Shown here: positions 9,134-20,902 of the stretch, one piece after another
Layout: every line of letters begins with the position of its first letter
How positions within the stretch are numbered: position 1 is the first letter of the stretch
From: Mycolicibacterium sphagni
GTDB lineage: Bacteria > Actinomycetota > Actinomycetes > Mycobacteriales > Mycobacteriaceae
Direction of reading: 5' to 3'
Assembly: GCF_013337765.1 (NCBI RefSeq)
Contig: NZ_VBSB01000010.1
Span: 744,001-808,000 of the forward strand
Length of the DNA: 64,000 nucleotides
Translations under genes and position numbers: made by a program
The notes under the pieces: generated by a model
The model's database searches: none
Told to the model about the DNA's origin: nothing
The model's input: only the letters and a program-made list of their open reading frames with translations

Positions 9134-9881
9134 CTAGAGAAGGTTCGCCGCCACCCCCGCCGGTGCCGATCCCCGGGTCGCTGCGCTCCTGCCCGCCGGT
9201 GCTGATCCCCGGGTCGCTGCGCTCCTGCCCGCCGAGGGCATGCCGCACGGTGTCGGCGACTTCTTGCTCGAGGCGATGCACCAGCGTCTCCTCGGGAGCC
9301 TGCCCGCAGTAACCCAGCCAATTGGCCAGCATCCGGTGGCCGCCCTCGGTCAGGATCGACTCGGGGTGGAATTGCACACCATGGATGGGCAGCTCGACGT
9401 GCCGCACGGCCATGATGACGCCGCTCTTCGTCCGTCCGGTTACCTCGAGTTCGGCGGGCACCGTCTCGGGCAGGATCGTCAGCGAGTGGTAGCGCGTCGC
9501 CGTGAAGGGATTCGGAAGTCCTTGCAGCACACCGGTATTGGTGTGGTAGACGGTGCTGGTCTTGCCGTGCAGCAGCTCGGGCGCGCGGTCGACCGTTCCA
9601 CCGAATGCCACCCCGATGGCCTGATGCCCCAGGCACACACCCAGCAGCGGAGTGGCCGCCGCGGCGCAGGCGCGTACCAACGGGATCGAGGCGCCCGCTC
9701 GCTCCGGCGTGCCCGGCCCCGGGCTCAGCAGCACCCCGTCGAACTCGGCGGCGATCTTGGCCTCGTCGGCCAGCCGTCCGTCGTCGTTGCGCCAGACCTG
9801 CGCGTCCACACCCAGCTGGCCCAGATACTGGACCAGGTTGAACACGAAACTGTCGTAATTGTCGACGACCAAGACCTGCAC
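9117..9881 (-). CDS. trpG: Class I glutamine amidotransferase, anthranilate/aminodeoxychorismate synthase component II (TrpG/PabA type)
   Basis: 254 residues. The class I GATase triad is visible: Cys in LLGVCLGHQAIG and His-x-Glu in GVQFHPES. It supplies ammonia to a chorismate-using partner (TrpE or PabB); homologue of Rv0013. The last ~38 residues are unlike the family: two near-identical copies of GGQERSDPGI from residue 217 on, then a Gly-rich tail reading into the pknB 3' end. That tail is made by the 36-bp tandem repeat at 9162-9233. GTG start at 9881 with a TAACCT hexamer six bases upstream, so the mRNA may be leaderless. Confidence 0.9.
   Translation of the reverse strand: MQVLVVDNYDSFVFNLVQYLGQLGVDAQVWRNDDGRLADEAKIAAEFDGVLLSPGPGTPERAGASIPLVRACAAAATPLLGVCLGHQAIGVAFGGTVDRAPELLHGKTSTVYHTNTGVLQGLPNPFTATRYHSLTILPETVPAELEVTGRTKSGVIMAVRHVELPIHGVQFHPESILTEGGHRMLANWLGYCGQAPEETLVHRLEQEVADTVRHALGGQERSDPGISTGGQERSDPGIGTGGGGGEPSLATTQS
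9162..9233 (-). repeat. Tandem 2 x 36-bp copy of the dispersed repeat, inside trpG 3' end
   Basis: Units 9162-9197 and 9198-9233 differ by one base (C/T). The core in minus-strand reading is GCAGGAGCGCAGCGACC followed by CGGGG. Being 36 bp long, each unit adds 12 codons in frame. Confidence 0.85.
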
Positions 9882-9908
9882 CAGGTCAGGTTACCTGGGC
9901 AGATCCAC

Positions 9909-10700
9909 TCAATATCCGACTGGACCGATCGGCTGGGCGTAGCGCATCCGCACCGGTCCGGTGTAGCCGGCCACCGTGATGTCGTCGTGGGTCTGCTCGG
10001 TGTAGCCCAGCCCGAACCGCACGACGTACTGCTTGTACAAGGTGACCAGGGGAGCCGCGGCCAGGGCCGCCCGCATCGCGGTTGCGTCGCCGACCGCGGT
10101 GATCGTGTACGGCGGGCTGTAGGTGCGCCCATTGAGCAGCAGGGTGTTGCCGACGCAGCGTGGCGCCGAGGTTCCGATGATGCGCTGGTCTTGCATCTGG
10201 ATCGCCTCGGCGCCTGCACTCCACAGCGCGTTCAGAACGGCCTGGATGTCCTGCTGATGGACCACCAGATCGTCGGGGGAGGCGTCGCGCGGGAAGCGCC
10301 CGTTGGCGTCGCGCTGGGCGTCGGACAGCGTGACGACCAGCCCCGCGCCGTGCACCGGGTCCAGTCCGGCGGCACCGGCCAGTTCGTCGGCACGCGCCAG
10401 CATGGCCGCCAGCGCGGTGCCGGCCGAGGCGCCATGGGTGGAGTCGACCTGTCCGGCCAGTGAGTCCCGTTGAGTGTTGAGCCGGTCGACCGAGTTCTGG
10501 GCGTCGTGCACCAGGTCGACCAGGCGTGGCGAGTCGGCGCGGCGGATCTCGGTGCCACCGGAAACGCCGTGGGTGGCAGCCAGCAGCACACCGGCCAGCA
10601 GGCACACCACCGGGACGCCGAACCGCCACGGCGAGCGCGTTGCACCCGTCGTCGCTGGTGCCGGAGTTGTGGGGTCGCGGCGCCGCTGCGTTAATCTCAT
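9909..10700 (-). CDS. DUF881-type membrane protein, Rv0012 homologue
   Basis: 263 residues from the ATG at 10700 (MRLTQRRRD). One N-terminal membrane helix (FGVPVVCLLAGVLLAATHGV) is followed by a short coiled region and a conserved extracellular DUF881 domain (NGRFPRDASPDDLVVHQQDI, NTLLLNGRTYSPPYTI). The family is common next to crgA in actinobacteria and is thought to work in envelope or division processes, but its biochemical role is unknown. Divergent from crgA; 27 bp upstream of trpG in the same direction, so the two may be cotranscribed. The open frame runs back to 10955 but there it is antisense to crgA. Confidence 0.88.
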   Translation of the reverse strand: MRLTQRRRDPTTPAPATTGATRSPWRFGVPVVCLLAGVLLAATHGVSGGTEIRRADSPRLVDLVHDAQNSVDRLNTQRDSLAGQVDSTHGASAGTALAAMLARADELAGAAGLDPVHGAGLVVTLSDAQRDANGRFPRDASPDDLVVHQQDIQAVLNALWSAGAEAIQMQDQRIIGTSAPRCVGNTLLLNGRTYSPPYTITAVGDATAMRAALAAAPLVTLYKQYVVRFGLGYTEQTHDDITVAGYTGPVRMRYAQPIGPVGY

Positions 10701-10749
10701 AGTCGATCTGCGCACTATCGTCGCAGAAGATCCCGGCCCGAAGGTACCC

Positions 10750-11031
10750 ATGCCCAAGTCCAAGGTTCGCAAGAAGAACGACTTCACGATCAACCCGGTG
10801 AGCCGCACTCCGGTCAAGGTCAAGGCCGGACCGTCGAGCGTGTGGTTCGTTGTGCTGTTCATCAGCCTGATGCTGATCGGGCTGGCCTGGCTGCTGGTGT
10901 TCCAGCTGGCCGCCTCCGGCCTGGACGTGCCGACCGCGCTGCAGTGGATGGCCAAGCTGGGCCCGTGGAACTACGCGATCGCCTTCGCATTCATGATCAC
11001 AGGTTTGTTGCTGACGATGCGGTGGCGCTGA
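10750..11031 (+). CDS. crgA: CrgA, division-site membrane protein
   Basis: 93 residues, identical in length to M. tuberculosis CrgA, beginning MPKSKVRKKNDF. Two membrane helices at about 28-50 and 70-90 end in the conserved LLTMRW. CrgA is a divisome component that recruits FtsI and interacts with FtsQ, PbpA and CwsA, both partners being encoded in this window. The ATG at 10750 is the family start; longer in-frame starts to 10474 are antisense to the Rv0012 homologue. Confidence 0.95.
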   Translation: MPKSKVRKKNDFTINPVSRTPVKVKAGPSSVWFVVLFISLMLIGLAWLLVFQLAASGLDVPTALQWMAKLGPWNYAIAFAFMITGLLLTMRWR

Positions 11032-11102
11032 CCGAGGCGAATACCTTAGAGGATCCGAGCTGTGCGTTCACCGTTTTGAGGCTGGCAACCTTCTGGTCAC
11101 CC

Positions 11103-11120
11103 AATCACACGCGTGTGATT
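11103..11120. promoter_or_regulatory. Perfect 18-bp palindrome downstream of crgA
   Basis: AATCACACGCGTGTGATT is its own reverse complement. It lies between crgA and the Rv0010c homologue, 67 bp before the latter's start. It could be an operator for a dimeric regulator or a hairpin end for the crgA transcript; it has no T tract. Regulator unknown. Confidence 0.55.
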
Positions 11121-11142
11121 CATCCCCATTGTTGATAGCGCC

Positions 11143-11151
11143 TGTGGATAA
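11143..11151 (-). promoter_or_regulatory. Consensus DnaA box outside oriC
   Basis: TGTGGATAA, the exact complement of TTATCCACA, lies 36 bp before the Rv0010c-homologue start. It may titrate DnaA or link this gene to replication, but a single box can occur by chance. Confidence 0.45.
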
Positions 11152-11186
11152 CTGCATCACCCACGGTAGACACCCCCGAGGACGCC

Positions 11187-11603
11187 ATGCAGCAAACTGA
11201 ATGGGGTCCCAAAATCGGGGCCATCGCAGGTCTTGGCATCGCGGGCATCTTGATGGCAATCGGCTGTGTGACCGTTGTCACAGACCCCCCTGGCCGGATC
11301 CTCACCGGGATTGCTGCGGTGGGCCTGCTGGCGTTCGCATTCGGATCATGGCGAGCCAGACCCAAGTTGGCTATCACCGGTGACGGGCTGGTGTATCGCG
11401 GGTGGTTCCGGTCGCAGATGCTGCGCCGGCCCGACATCGCGCTGATCCGGATCACCGAGTTCCGCCGCATCGGCCGCAAGACCCGATTGCTGGAGATCGA
11501 AACGGCCGCCGACCGGCTGATCGTGCTCAGCCGATGGGACCTGGGCGCCGATCCGCTGGGTGTTTTGGACGCGCTGACCGACGCGGGTTACGCGGGCCGT
11601 TGA
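11187..11603 (+). CDS. Membrane protein with PH-like domain, Rv0010c homologue
   Basis: 138 residues. Two membrane helices at about 10-30 and 38-55 precede a small cytoplasmic domain (LAITGDGLVYRGWFRSQMLRR...IEIETAADRLIVLSRWDLGADP) resembling bacterial PH-like (bPH2) domains. The function is not known. ATG 11187 has a GAGGA element seven bases upstream. Convergent with ppiA, with only 5 bp between the stops. Conserved position between crgA and ppiA in mycobacteria. Confidence 0.85.
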   Translation: MQQTEWGPKIGAIAGLGIAGILMAIGCVTVVTDPPGRILTGIAAVGLLAFAFGSWRARPKLAITGDGLVYRGWFRSQMLRRPDIALIRITEFRRIGRKTRLLEIETAADRLIVLSRWDLGADPLGVLDALTDAGYAGR

Positions 11604-11608
11604 TATAG

Positions 11609-12136
11609 CTAGGAGATGGTGATCGACTCGATCACCACGGCGTCGTTGGGCCGATCATTGCGATCGGTGGCCGTGGTGGCGATCGCATCGACGACCTTCT
11701 GCGACTCCGGATCGACAACCTCACCGAAGATGGTGTGCCGACGATTCAGGTGCGGGGTCTTGCCAACGGTGATGAAGAACTGGGACCCGTTGGTGCCGGG
11801 GCCAGCGTTGGCCATCGCCAGCAGGTAGGGCTTGTCGAACTGCAGCTCGGGGTGGAACTCGTCGGCGAACTTGTAGCCGGGGCCGCCGCGGCCGGTGCCG
11901 GTCGGATCGCCGCCCTGGATCATGAAGCCGTCGATGACGCGGTGGAAGACCGCGCCGTCGTAGAACGGGCCCGAGGTGCTGCCCGATGCGTTCTGCGTCG
12001 AGTACTCCTTGGTGCCCTGGGCCAAGCCGACAAAGTTGCCGACGGTCTTGGGGGCGTGATTACCGAACAGGGCGATCTTGATGTCGCCGCGGTTGGTGTG
12101 CAGGGTCGCGGTCGCGGTCGCAATGGGGCTCGTCAC
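11609..12136 (-). CDS. ppiA: PpiA, cyclophilin-type peptidyl-prolyl cis-trans isomerase
   Basis: 175 residues, a compact cyclophilin domain without a signal peptide. Family motifs: FHRVIDGFMIQGGDPTGTGRGGPGYKFADEF, LAMANAGPGTNGSQFFIT and HTIFGEV. The catalytic Arg is in FHRV. It speeds up proline isomerisation in cytoplasmic protein folding. Homologue of Rv0009 (182 aa). Divergent from cwsA. Confidence 0.95.
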   Translation of the reverse strand: MTSPIATATATLHTNRGDIKIALFGNHAPKTVGNFVGLAQGTKEYSTQNASGSTSGPFYDGAVFHRVIDGFMIQGGDPTGTGRGGPGYKFADEFHPELQFDKPYLLAMANAGPGTNGSQFFITVGKTPHLNRRHTIFGEVVDPESQKVVDAIATTATDRNDRPNDAVVIESITIS

Positions 12137-12243
12137 GGGAACTCAGTCTGCCACTAGCGTCGAGTGCCCCAACTTTCGGCCACCCCCCACAGCGCTGTGG
12201 CACTGTTGATGCCACCACCAACCGCAAGTGTCGGGAGGACCAG

Positions 12244-12654
12244 ATGGGCCGCAGGACCGAACCCAAACTCACAGCGCGCGACCGGCTCAACCGCGGACTG
12301 CACTACACCGCAGTGGGTCCAGTGGACATCACCCGGGGCGTGGTCGGCGTCAGCGTGCACGGGGCGGAGTCGGCCGCAAGCGCCATCAAGCGCCGGGCCC
12401 GCGAGGCGCGCGCTGTGCAACACGAACTCACCAAAGACGCCGAGGCTGTCAAGCAGGTCGTGGCGGAGCTGCCTCAGGTACTTCAGGAGGTCCGCAAGTC
12501 ACAGCACCGCCGTCGGCGGCGGCTGTTCGTCTTCGGATTCCTGGGGCTGGCCGTGGTGGCCGGCGGCGCCGTTGCGTTCTCGATCGCGCGGCGATCGGCG
12601 ACTCCCGAGCCCTCGGCACTGCCGCCGAGTATCGACGTCTCGCCCAAAATTTAG
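12244..12654 (+). CDS. cwsA: CwsA, polar/septal membrane protein
   Basis: 136 residues. A predicted helical, charged cytoplasmic part (residues 1-95) is followed by an Arg-rich stretch and one membrane helix at about 98-117 (LFVFGFLGLAVVAGGAVAFSI), then a short outer tail. Position and architecture match Rv0008c/MSMEG CwsA, which binds CrgA and Wag31 and is needed for peptidoglycan synthesis and cell shape. GGGAGGACCAG upstream of the ATG gives a good ribosome site. Confidence 0.85.
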   Translation: MGRRTEPKLTARDRLNRGLHYTAVGPVDITRGVVGVSVHGAESAASAIKRRAREARAVQHELTKDAEAVKQVVAELPQVLQEVRKSQHRRRRRLFVFGFLGLAVVAGGAVAFSIARRSATPEPSALPPSIDVSPKI

Positions 12655-12841
12655 CGTTGTGGCCGACCGAACTGGCCGGCGCCCCAGATGTCGTTGTGCA
12701 CGAGTTCAGATACCCGTCAACGACATCGGTCACCGTTGCCCGGCCCGCATCAAACACGCTCGCAATCGAGTTTGTTGAATACTCAAATACCTGGGTGGGT
12801 TGATCGTGAATCAGCTCTGCGGGGCCCCATCGTGATGCATC

Positions 12842-13054
12842 ATGTTCGTCATGGGTTGGGGGAGTCTTTCGCGCCTAAAAGTAAAGTGCGGGATTTGCAA
12901 TCACGAGCAGACGATCTTCGCTAGCCGGGAAACCTTCACTTGCCGCCGGTGCAAGAAGACGTTGCCACGACGCCTCGCGGTCCAAGTGCGCGTCAAACCT
13001 CAGCCTGAGTTGCGTCCGACCGCTATGTGGAGCCTAGGAGATTCGAACTCCTGA
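12842..13054 (+). CDS. Small zinc-ribbon ORF running into tRNA-Ala (unrecognised)
   Basis: 70 codons. Cys16-x2-Cys19 and Cys34-x2-Cys37 form a CxxC-x14-CxxC zinc-ribbon pattern followed by a basic stretch. The base composition of 12655-12950 looks clearly less GC-rich than its surroundings (for example AAAAGTAAAGTGC). The last ~9 codons are antisense to the 3' end of tRNA-Ala, so the present stop lies inside the tRNA gene. This is what one expects of a gene cut off at a tRNA attachment site. Start could be ATG 12842 or 12851. No family assigned; it may be a decayed remnant rather than an expressed gene. Confidence 0.4.
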   Translation: MFVMGWGSLSRLKVKCGICNHEQTIFASRETFTCRRCKKTLPRRLAVQVRVKPQPELRPTAMWSLGDSNS

Positions 13055-13100
13055 CATCTGCCTTGCAAAGGCAGCGCTCTACCAACTGAGCTAAGGCCCC
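13028..13100 (-). tRNA. alaT: tRNA-Ala (anticodon TGC)
   Basis: 73 nt without encoded CCA. The acceptor arm pairs GGGGCCT with AGGCTCC, discriminator A; the D arm holds GCTCAGTTGGTAGAGC; the anticodon loop is CTTTGCAAG; the T arm is GGAGTTCGAATCTCC. Follows tRNA-Ile in the direction of transcription, as in other mycobacteria downstream of gyrA. Confidence 0.97.
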
Positions 13101-13111
13101 TCACGGGTGTC

Positions 13112-13204
13112 TCAGTCGTCGAGGGTGTGCCAGACTTCGCCGCGGCGGCTACGAATGAACGCGGCGCCCGCGGCCACCACTACCAACAGCAGTGCAATCC
13201 GCAC
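13112..13204 (-). CDS. DLW-39-type microprotein between tRNA-Ile and tRNA-Ala
   Basis: GTG 13204 with AAGGG five bases upstream opens a 30-residue frame, MRIALLLVVV then AAGAAFIRSR then RGEVWHTLDD: one membrane helix, a basic patch, and a Trp-containing acidic C-terminus. Its size, hydrophobic start and placement between tRNA genes near gyrA fit the actinobacterial DLW-39 family of unknown function. An ATG at 13231 would give 39 residues but lies only two bases after the tRNA-Ile 3' end, leaving no ribosome site. Family assignment rests on memory. Confidence 0.6.
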   Translation of the reverse strand: MRIALLLVVVAAGAAFIRSRRGEVWHTLDD

Positions 13205-13233
13205 GGGCGCCCTTCCCGTCGACCAGGACATCG

Positions 13234-13307
13234 TGGGCCTAGGAGGACTCGAACCTCCGACCTCTTCGTTATCAGCGAAGCGCTCTAACCGCCTGAGCTA
13301 TAGGCCC
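13234..13307 (-). tRNA. ileT: tRNA-Ile (anticodon GAT)
   Basis: 74 nt without encoded CCA. Acceptor arm GGGCCTA/TAGGCCC with discriminator A; anticodon loop CTGATAA; T arm GGAGGTTCGAGTCCTCC. Located 64 bp downstream of the Rv0007 homologue on the same strand. Confidence 0.97.
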
Positions 13308-13371
13308 GTATTCACATACGACCGAGCGACGAGATTACCGCACCCGCCGGGCTGCGCCCAAACCGCGAGCG

Positions 13372-14229
13372 CTAGTCCCGATCGGCCAGCGTGACCTCGA
13401 TACCGCCGACGATGTCGGTGGACAGGTTGTAGATGAACGCCCCGACGGTCGCCATCGCCGTCAGCAACACGATATTCACCAGACCGATCAGCGCCGCACC
13501 GCCGAAAATCGTGCCGCTGGACACCAGCTCGCCGCCGCCACCGCTGGTGGCCGTCAGCAGGTCGCCGACGTTGCTGTTGAGCTTGGTCCACACACCCATG
13601 GCGCCGAGCACCAGATACAACAGCGCAACCGCGACCATCCACACGAAGAACAGCGCCACCGACAGCAGCAGCGACACCTTCAGTGCGCTCCACGGATCGA
13701 TGTGCCGGATCTGCATGCTGGCCCGTACCGGTCCACGAGATCGGCTGGCCGCCACCGCAACTCGGGCGACCGCCCCGGCCGCACGCGTCTGCTGCTCCGG
13801 TGCGGGCTTGCGTGGTTGTGCCGCCGGCTTGGGCGGGGTCGGCCCCGACAGATCCGGCAGCTCGCTGCCGTAGCCCTCCGGGCGCACGACCTCAGTGCGC
13901 TGCTCGGGCCTGGGCTCCGGACGCGGCTCCGGGCGGTTCGCCGGAGCCTCGTTCTCGGGCCGGGACGGCGGTGGAGGCGGTGAAGGTGGTCCGCCCGACC
14001 CGGACAGATCGGGTGCGGCCGAGCCGGTGATGAACCGGTTCACCCGCGCCTCGATGCTCGACGGGGGACCCGGAGGCGGGGCCGGCGGACGGGGCTGACC
14101 CTCGCCGGCCGGTCGCTGCGGTGCACCGCCTTGTCGTGCCCGCGCCGCACCGCGTTGCCAGGGTGGAACCTCGCCGGATCCACCGTTAGCACCCGGTCCG
14201 GGTTGGCCCGGCTCGTTCGGTGCGCTCAC
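13372..14229 (-). CDS. DUF3566 membrane protein, Rv0007 homologue
   Basis: 285 residues. The N-terminal ~165 residues are Pro/Gly/Arg-rich and disordered with a conserved YGSELPDLSGPTPP motif. The C-terminal ~110 residues form the DUF3566 domain with two membrane helices (LKVSLLLSVALFFVWMVAVALLYLVLG and IGLVNIVLLTAMATVGAFIYNL). Start set at GTG 14229: AAGGAG at 14235-14240 is five bases upstream, whereas the alternative GTG at 14235 would overlap the ribosome site. 30 bp downstream of gyrA in the same direction, so likely cotranscribed with gyrBA. Role unknown. Confidence 0.88.
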   Translation of the reverse strand: MSAPNEPGQPGPGANGGSGEVPPWQRGAARARQGGAPQRPAGEGQPRPPAPPPGPPSSIEARVNRFITGSAAPDLSGSGGPPSPPPPPSRPENEAPANRPEPRPEPRPEQRTEVVRPEGYGSELPDLSGPTPPKPAAQPRKPAPEQQTRAAGAVARVAVAASRSRGPVRASMQIRHIDPWSALKVSLLLSVALFFVWMVAVALLYLVLGAMGVWTKLNSNVGDLLTATSGGGGELVSSGTIFGGAALIGLVNIVLLTAMATVGAFIYNLSTDIVGGIEVTLADRD

Positions 14230-14259
14230 CGCCACTCCTTACCTGTCCGCCCTACCGCG

Positions 14260-18063
<3,804 letters not shown>

Positions 18064-18091
18064 GTGAGTCCTCTTTTGTCCCTACGCGGGG

Positions 18092-20107
18092 TTAAACGTC
18101 AAGAAAGCGAACGTCTTTGGCGTTGCGGGTAATGAAGCTGCGTCGGGCTTCGACATCTTCGCCCATCAGGATGGAGAACAGTTCGTCGGCGGCGGCGGCG
18201 TCGTCCAGCGTGATCTGACGCAGCACCCGGACGGACGGGTCCATGGTGGTCTCCCACAGTTCCTTGGCATCCATCTCACCCAGACCTTTGTAGCGCTGGA
18301 TGCCGTCATCGACGTTGATCCGCTTACCGGCCGCCTTGCCCGCCTCGAGCAGACCGTCGCGCTCCCGGTCGGAGTAGGCGAACTCCGGCTCGCTGCGCTG
18401 CCACTTCAGTTTGTACAGCGGCGGCTGCGCCAAGAAGATGTGGCCGTTCTCGACCAGCGGCTTCATGAACCGGAACAACAGGGTGAGCAGCAGCGTCGAA
18501 ATGTGTTGTCCGTCAACGTCGGCGTCGGCCATCAGCACAATCTTGTGATAGCGCAGCTTGGCGAGGTCGAACTCGTCGTGGATGCCGGTGCCCAGCGCGG
18601 TAATGATGGCCTGGACTTCGGTGTTCTTCAGCACGCGGTCGATGCGGGCCTTCTCAACGTTGATGATCTTGCCGCGCAACGGCAGGATCGCCTGAAACAT
18701 CGAGTCGCGGCCGCTCTTTGCCGAGCCGCCGGCCGAATCACCCTCCACCACATACAGTTCCGACTTGCTGGGGTCGGTGGAGCGGCAGTCGGCGAGCTTG
18801 CCGGGCAGGCCGCCTATATCGGTGGCGCTCTTGCGCCGAACCAGTTCTCGCGCCTTGCGGGCAGCGATACGCGCCTGTGCTGAGGACACCGCCTTGTTCA
18901 CAACGGTCTTGGCCTCGGTCGGGTTGGCTTCGAACCAATGGGTCAGCTGTTCGTTGCAGATCTTCTGCACGAACGACTTCACCTCGGTGTTGCCGAGCTT
19001 GGTCTTGGTCTGCCCCTCGAACTGCGGCTGGGAGACCTTCACCGAGATCACCGCCGCAAGACCCTCGCGGATGTCGTCACCGGTGAGGTTCGCATCCTTT
19101 TCCTTGAGCAGCTTCTTGTCTTTGGCGTACTTGTTGACCACCGTGGTCAGCGCGGCGCGGAAACCCTCTTCGTGGGTACCGCCCTCGTGCGTGTTGATCG
19201 TATTGGCGAAGGTGTGCACCGACTCCGAGTAGCCGGCGTTCCACTGCATCGCGATTTCGACCTCGTGGCCCACGCCCTTGCCGTCGAAGTCGATGACGCT
19301 GGGCTGGATCGAGTTCTTGGTGCGGTTGATGTGCTTGACGAAATCGACAAGACCGCCGGGGTATTGGAACACCCGATGCTTGACCTTGTGCTGACCGGAG
19401 GCGGCTTCGGCGGCCTTCGCTTCCGCCGACTTCGGCGCTTCGGCGGTATCGCTGACGACCTCGTCGACAACCTGTTCGGGGGTCACCCGCTCGTCGGTCA
19501 GCTCGATCGTGAGGCCCTTGTTGAGGAAAGCCATCTCTTGCAGGCGCCGGGCAATCGTTTCGAAGTCGTAGGTCGTGGTTTCGAAAATATTGGGATCGGC
19601 CCAGAACCGGATCGTGGTGCCGGTCTTGCGGGTCTTCTCACCCTGGCGCAGCGTCCCCGGCACCGAGTGGTCATAAGTCTGGAACCACTCGTAGCCATCG
19701 GTCCGGACGTCCGCCTCGAGGCGACTCGATAGCGCGTTCACCACCGAGACACCCACACCGTGGAGACCGCCGGACACCTGGTAGGCGCCCTCTTCGAACT
19801 TGCCGCCGGCGTGCAGCACGGTCATCACCACGTCGATGGTGGGGATTCCGGTGGCGTGCATGGCGACCGGGATACCGCGGCCATCGTCGGTGACCTCGAC
19901 GCCACCGTCCTCGAGAATCCGCACCGTGACCTTGGTGGCGAATCCCGCCATCGCCTCGTCGACCGAGTTGTCGACGACCTCCCAAACGAGATGGTGGAGC
20001 CCTCGCTCACCGGTCGAGCCGATGTACATACCCGGGCGTTTACGGACCGCCTCCAGGCCTTCGAGGACTTTGATCGAGTCGGCACCGTACTGTTCTGTGG
20101 CAGCCAC
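18092..20107 (-). CDS. gyrB: GyrB, DNA gyrase subunit B
   Basis: 671 residues from GTG 20107 (MAATEQYGADSIKVLEGLEAVRKRPGM). GHKL ATPase domain with DNSVDEAMAG and GGLHGVGVSVVNAL; Toprim domain with EGDSAGGS and the DADVDGQHI metal motif; C-terminal DLKRYKGLGEM-like region. It drives gyrase by ATP hydrolysis. Start: AAGGAG lies 12 bases upstream of this GTG and the conserved protein starts here (675 aa in M. tuberculosis); the frame continues upstream to 20224 without family resemblance. Likely heads a gyrB-gyrA-Rv0007 transcript. Confidence 0.97.
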   Translation of the reverse strand: MAATEQYGADSIKVLEGLEAVRKRPGMYIGSTGERGLHHLVWEVVDNSVDEAMAGFATKVTVRILEDGGVEVTDDGRGIPVAMHATGIPTIDVVMTVLHAGGKFEEGAYQVSGGLHGVGVSVVNALSSRLEADVRTDGYEWFQTYDHSVPGTLRQGEKTRKTGTTIRFWADPNIFETTTYDFETIARRLQEMAFLNKGLTIELTDERVTPEQVVDEVVSDTAEAPKSAEAKAAEAASGQHKVKHRVFQYPGGLVDFVKHINRTKNSIQPSVIDFDGKGVGHEVEIAMQWNAGYSESVHTFANTINTHEGGTHEEGFRAALTTVVNKYAKDKKLLKEKDANLTGDDIREGLAAVISVKVSQPQFEGQTKTKLGNTEVKSFVQKICNEQLTHWFEANPTEAKTVVNKAVSSAQARIAARKARELVRRKSATDIGGLPGKLADCRSTDPSKSELYVVEGDSAGGSAKSGRDSMFQAILPLRGKIINVEKARIDRVLKNTEVQAIITALGTGIHDEFDLAKLRYHKIVLMADADVDGQHISTLLLTLLFRFMKPLVENGHIFLAQPPLYKLKWQRSEPEFAYSDRERDGLLEAGKAAGKRINVDDGIQRYKGLGEMDAKELWETTMDPSVRVLRQITLDDAAAADELFSILMGEDVEARRSFITRNAKDVRFLDV

Positions 20108-20329
20108 TAGCGGAACGCTCTCCTTGGGGTTCGCAAGCGCGCGATTCGCGACCGCGCGCAGGTCTTGAGCAAGTCTACCGGTTGGTGCTCTTCGGACTGA
20201 TTCTGCGGCGGCGTTTCTACACACCTAGTTGCGCCGTGCACCGAATTTCTCGGATTGGCATACGTCCTGACGCTTGACACGCTAGTCAGTGAGCGTCTCG
20301 TGGCTGTCAGCCGACTGTGATACAGAGAC

Positions 20330-20902
20330 TCAGCCGTAAGTGTCGCGCGGCCCCCGCCCGGAGATGTGCAGCTTGCCCTTCCGCCACGACGGAGCCACCG
20401 GACCGGTGATCTTCAGCGCCGTCACCACGCCGTCGCCGGCCGCCGCGGCGATCTTGGCCAGCAACTGCGCCTGGACCATCCGCAACTGGGTCGCCCAGGC
20501 GGTCGACTCGGCGGCCACACTCAGCACGCCGTCGCGCAGTGCCGTCGGCTCCGCATGCTCGGCAATCTGCTCACCGACCACTGTCGGCCACTGCGCAAAC
20601 ACCGCACCCTCGGCGACTTTGGGTGTCCAGCCGCGCGACTTCGCCAGTTCATTGGCCACCGTCCCCAGCGGCTGCGGGTCGCGGCCATCCGGCCCTGGCC
20701 CCGACCAGCGCCGGCGGCCGTCGCGTTCGGCGCTGCGGCGGGCGCCGGGGGAACGACGTCCGCGGCCGACTTCCTTACCCTGACTGCGTGCCGCGCCACG
20801 GGCTTCCTCCAGCGTGCGGCGCACCAGATCCATTCCGGCCAGTCCGGCGAGGTGCTCGGGCGGTCCCTTCACTTCGTCGGCCTGGTCATCGGGTTCGGTC
20901 AT
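20330..20902 (-). CDS. dciA: DciA-type DUF721 protein (predicted helicase loader)
   Basis: 190 residues. A basic, Arg-rich N-terminal third leads to a C-terminal DUF721 domain (VAEGAVFAQWPTVVGEQIAEHAEPTALRDGVLSVAAESTAWATQLRMV). DUF721/DciA proteins load or assist the replicative helicase DnaB in bacteria that lack DnaC; the Rv0004 homologue has been placed in this group. The ATG overlaps the recF stop (ATGA), so it is coupled to recF. Stop is 222 bp before gyrB. Confidence 0.88.
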   Translation of the reverse strand: MTEPDDQADEVKGPPEHLAGLAGMDLVRRTLEEARGAARSQGKEVGRGRRSPGARRSAERDGRRRWSGPGPDGRDPQPLGTVANELAKSRGWTPKVAEGAVFAQWPTVVGEQIAEHAEPTALRDGVLSVAAESTAWATQLRMVQAQLLAKIAAAAGDGVVTALKITGPVAPSWRKGKLHISGRGPRDTYG

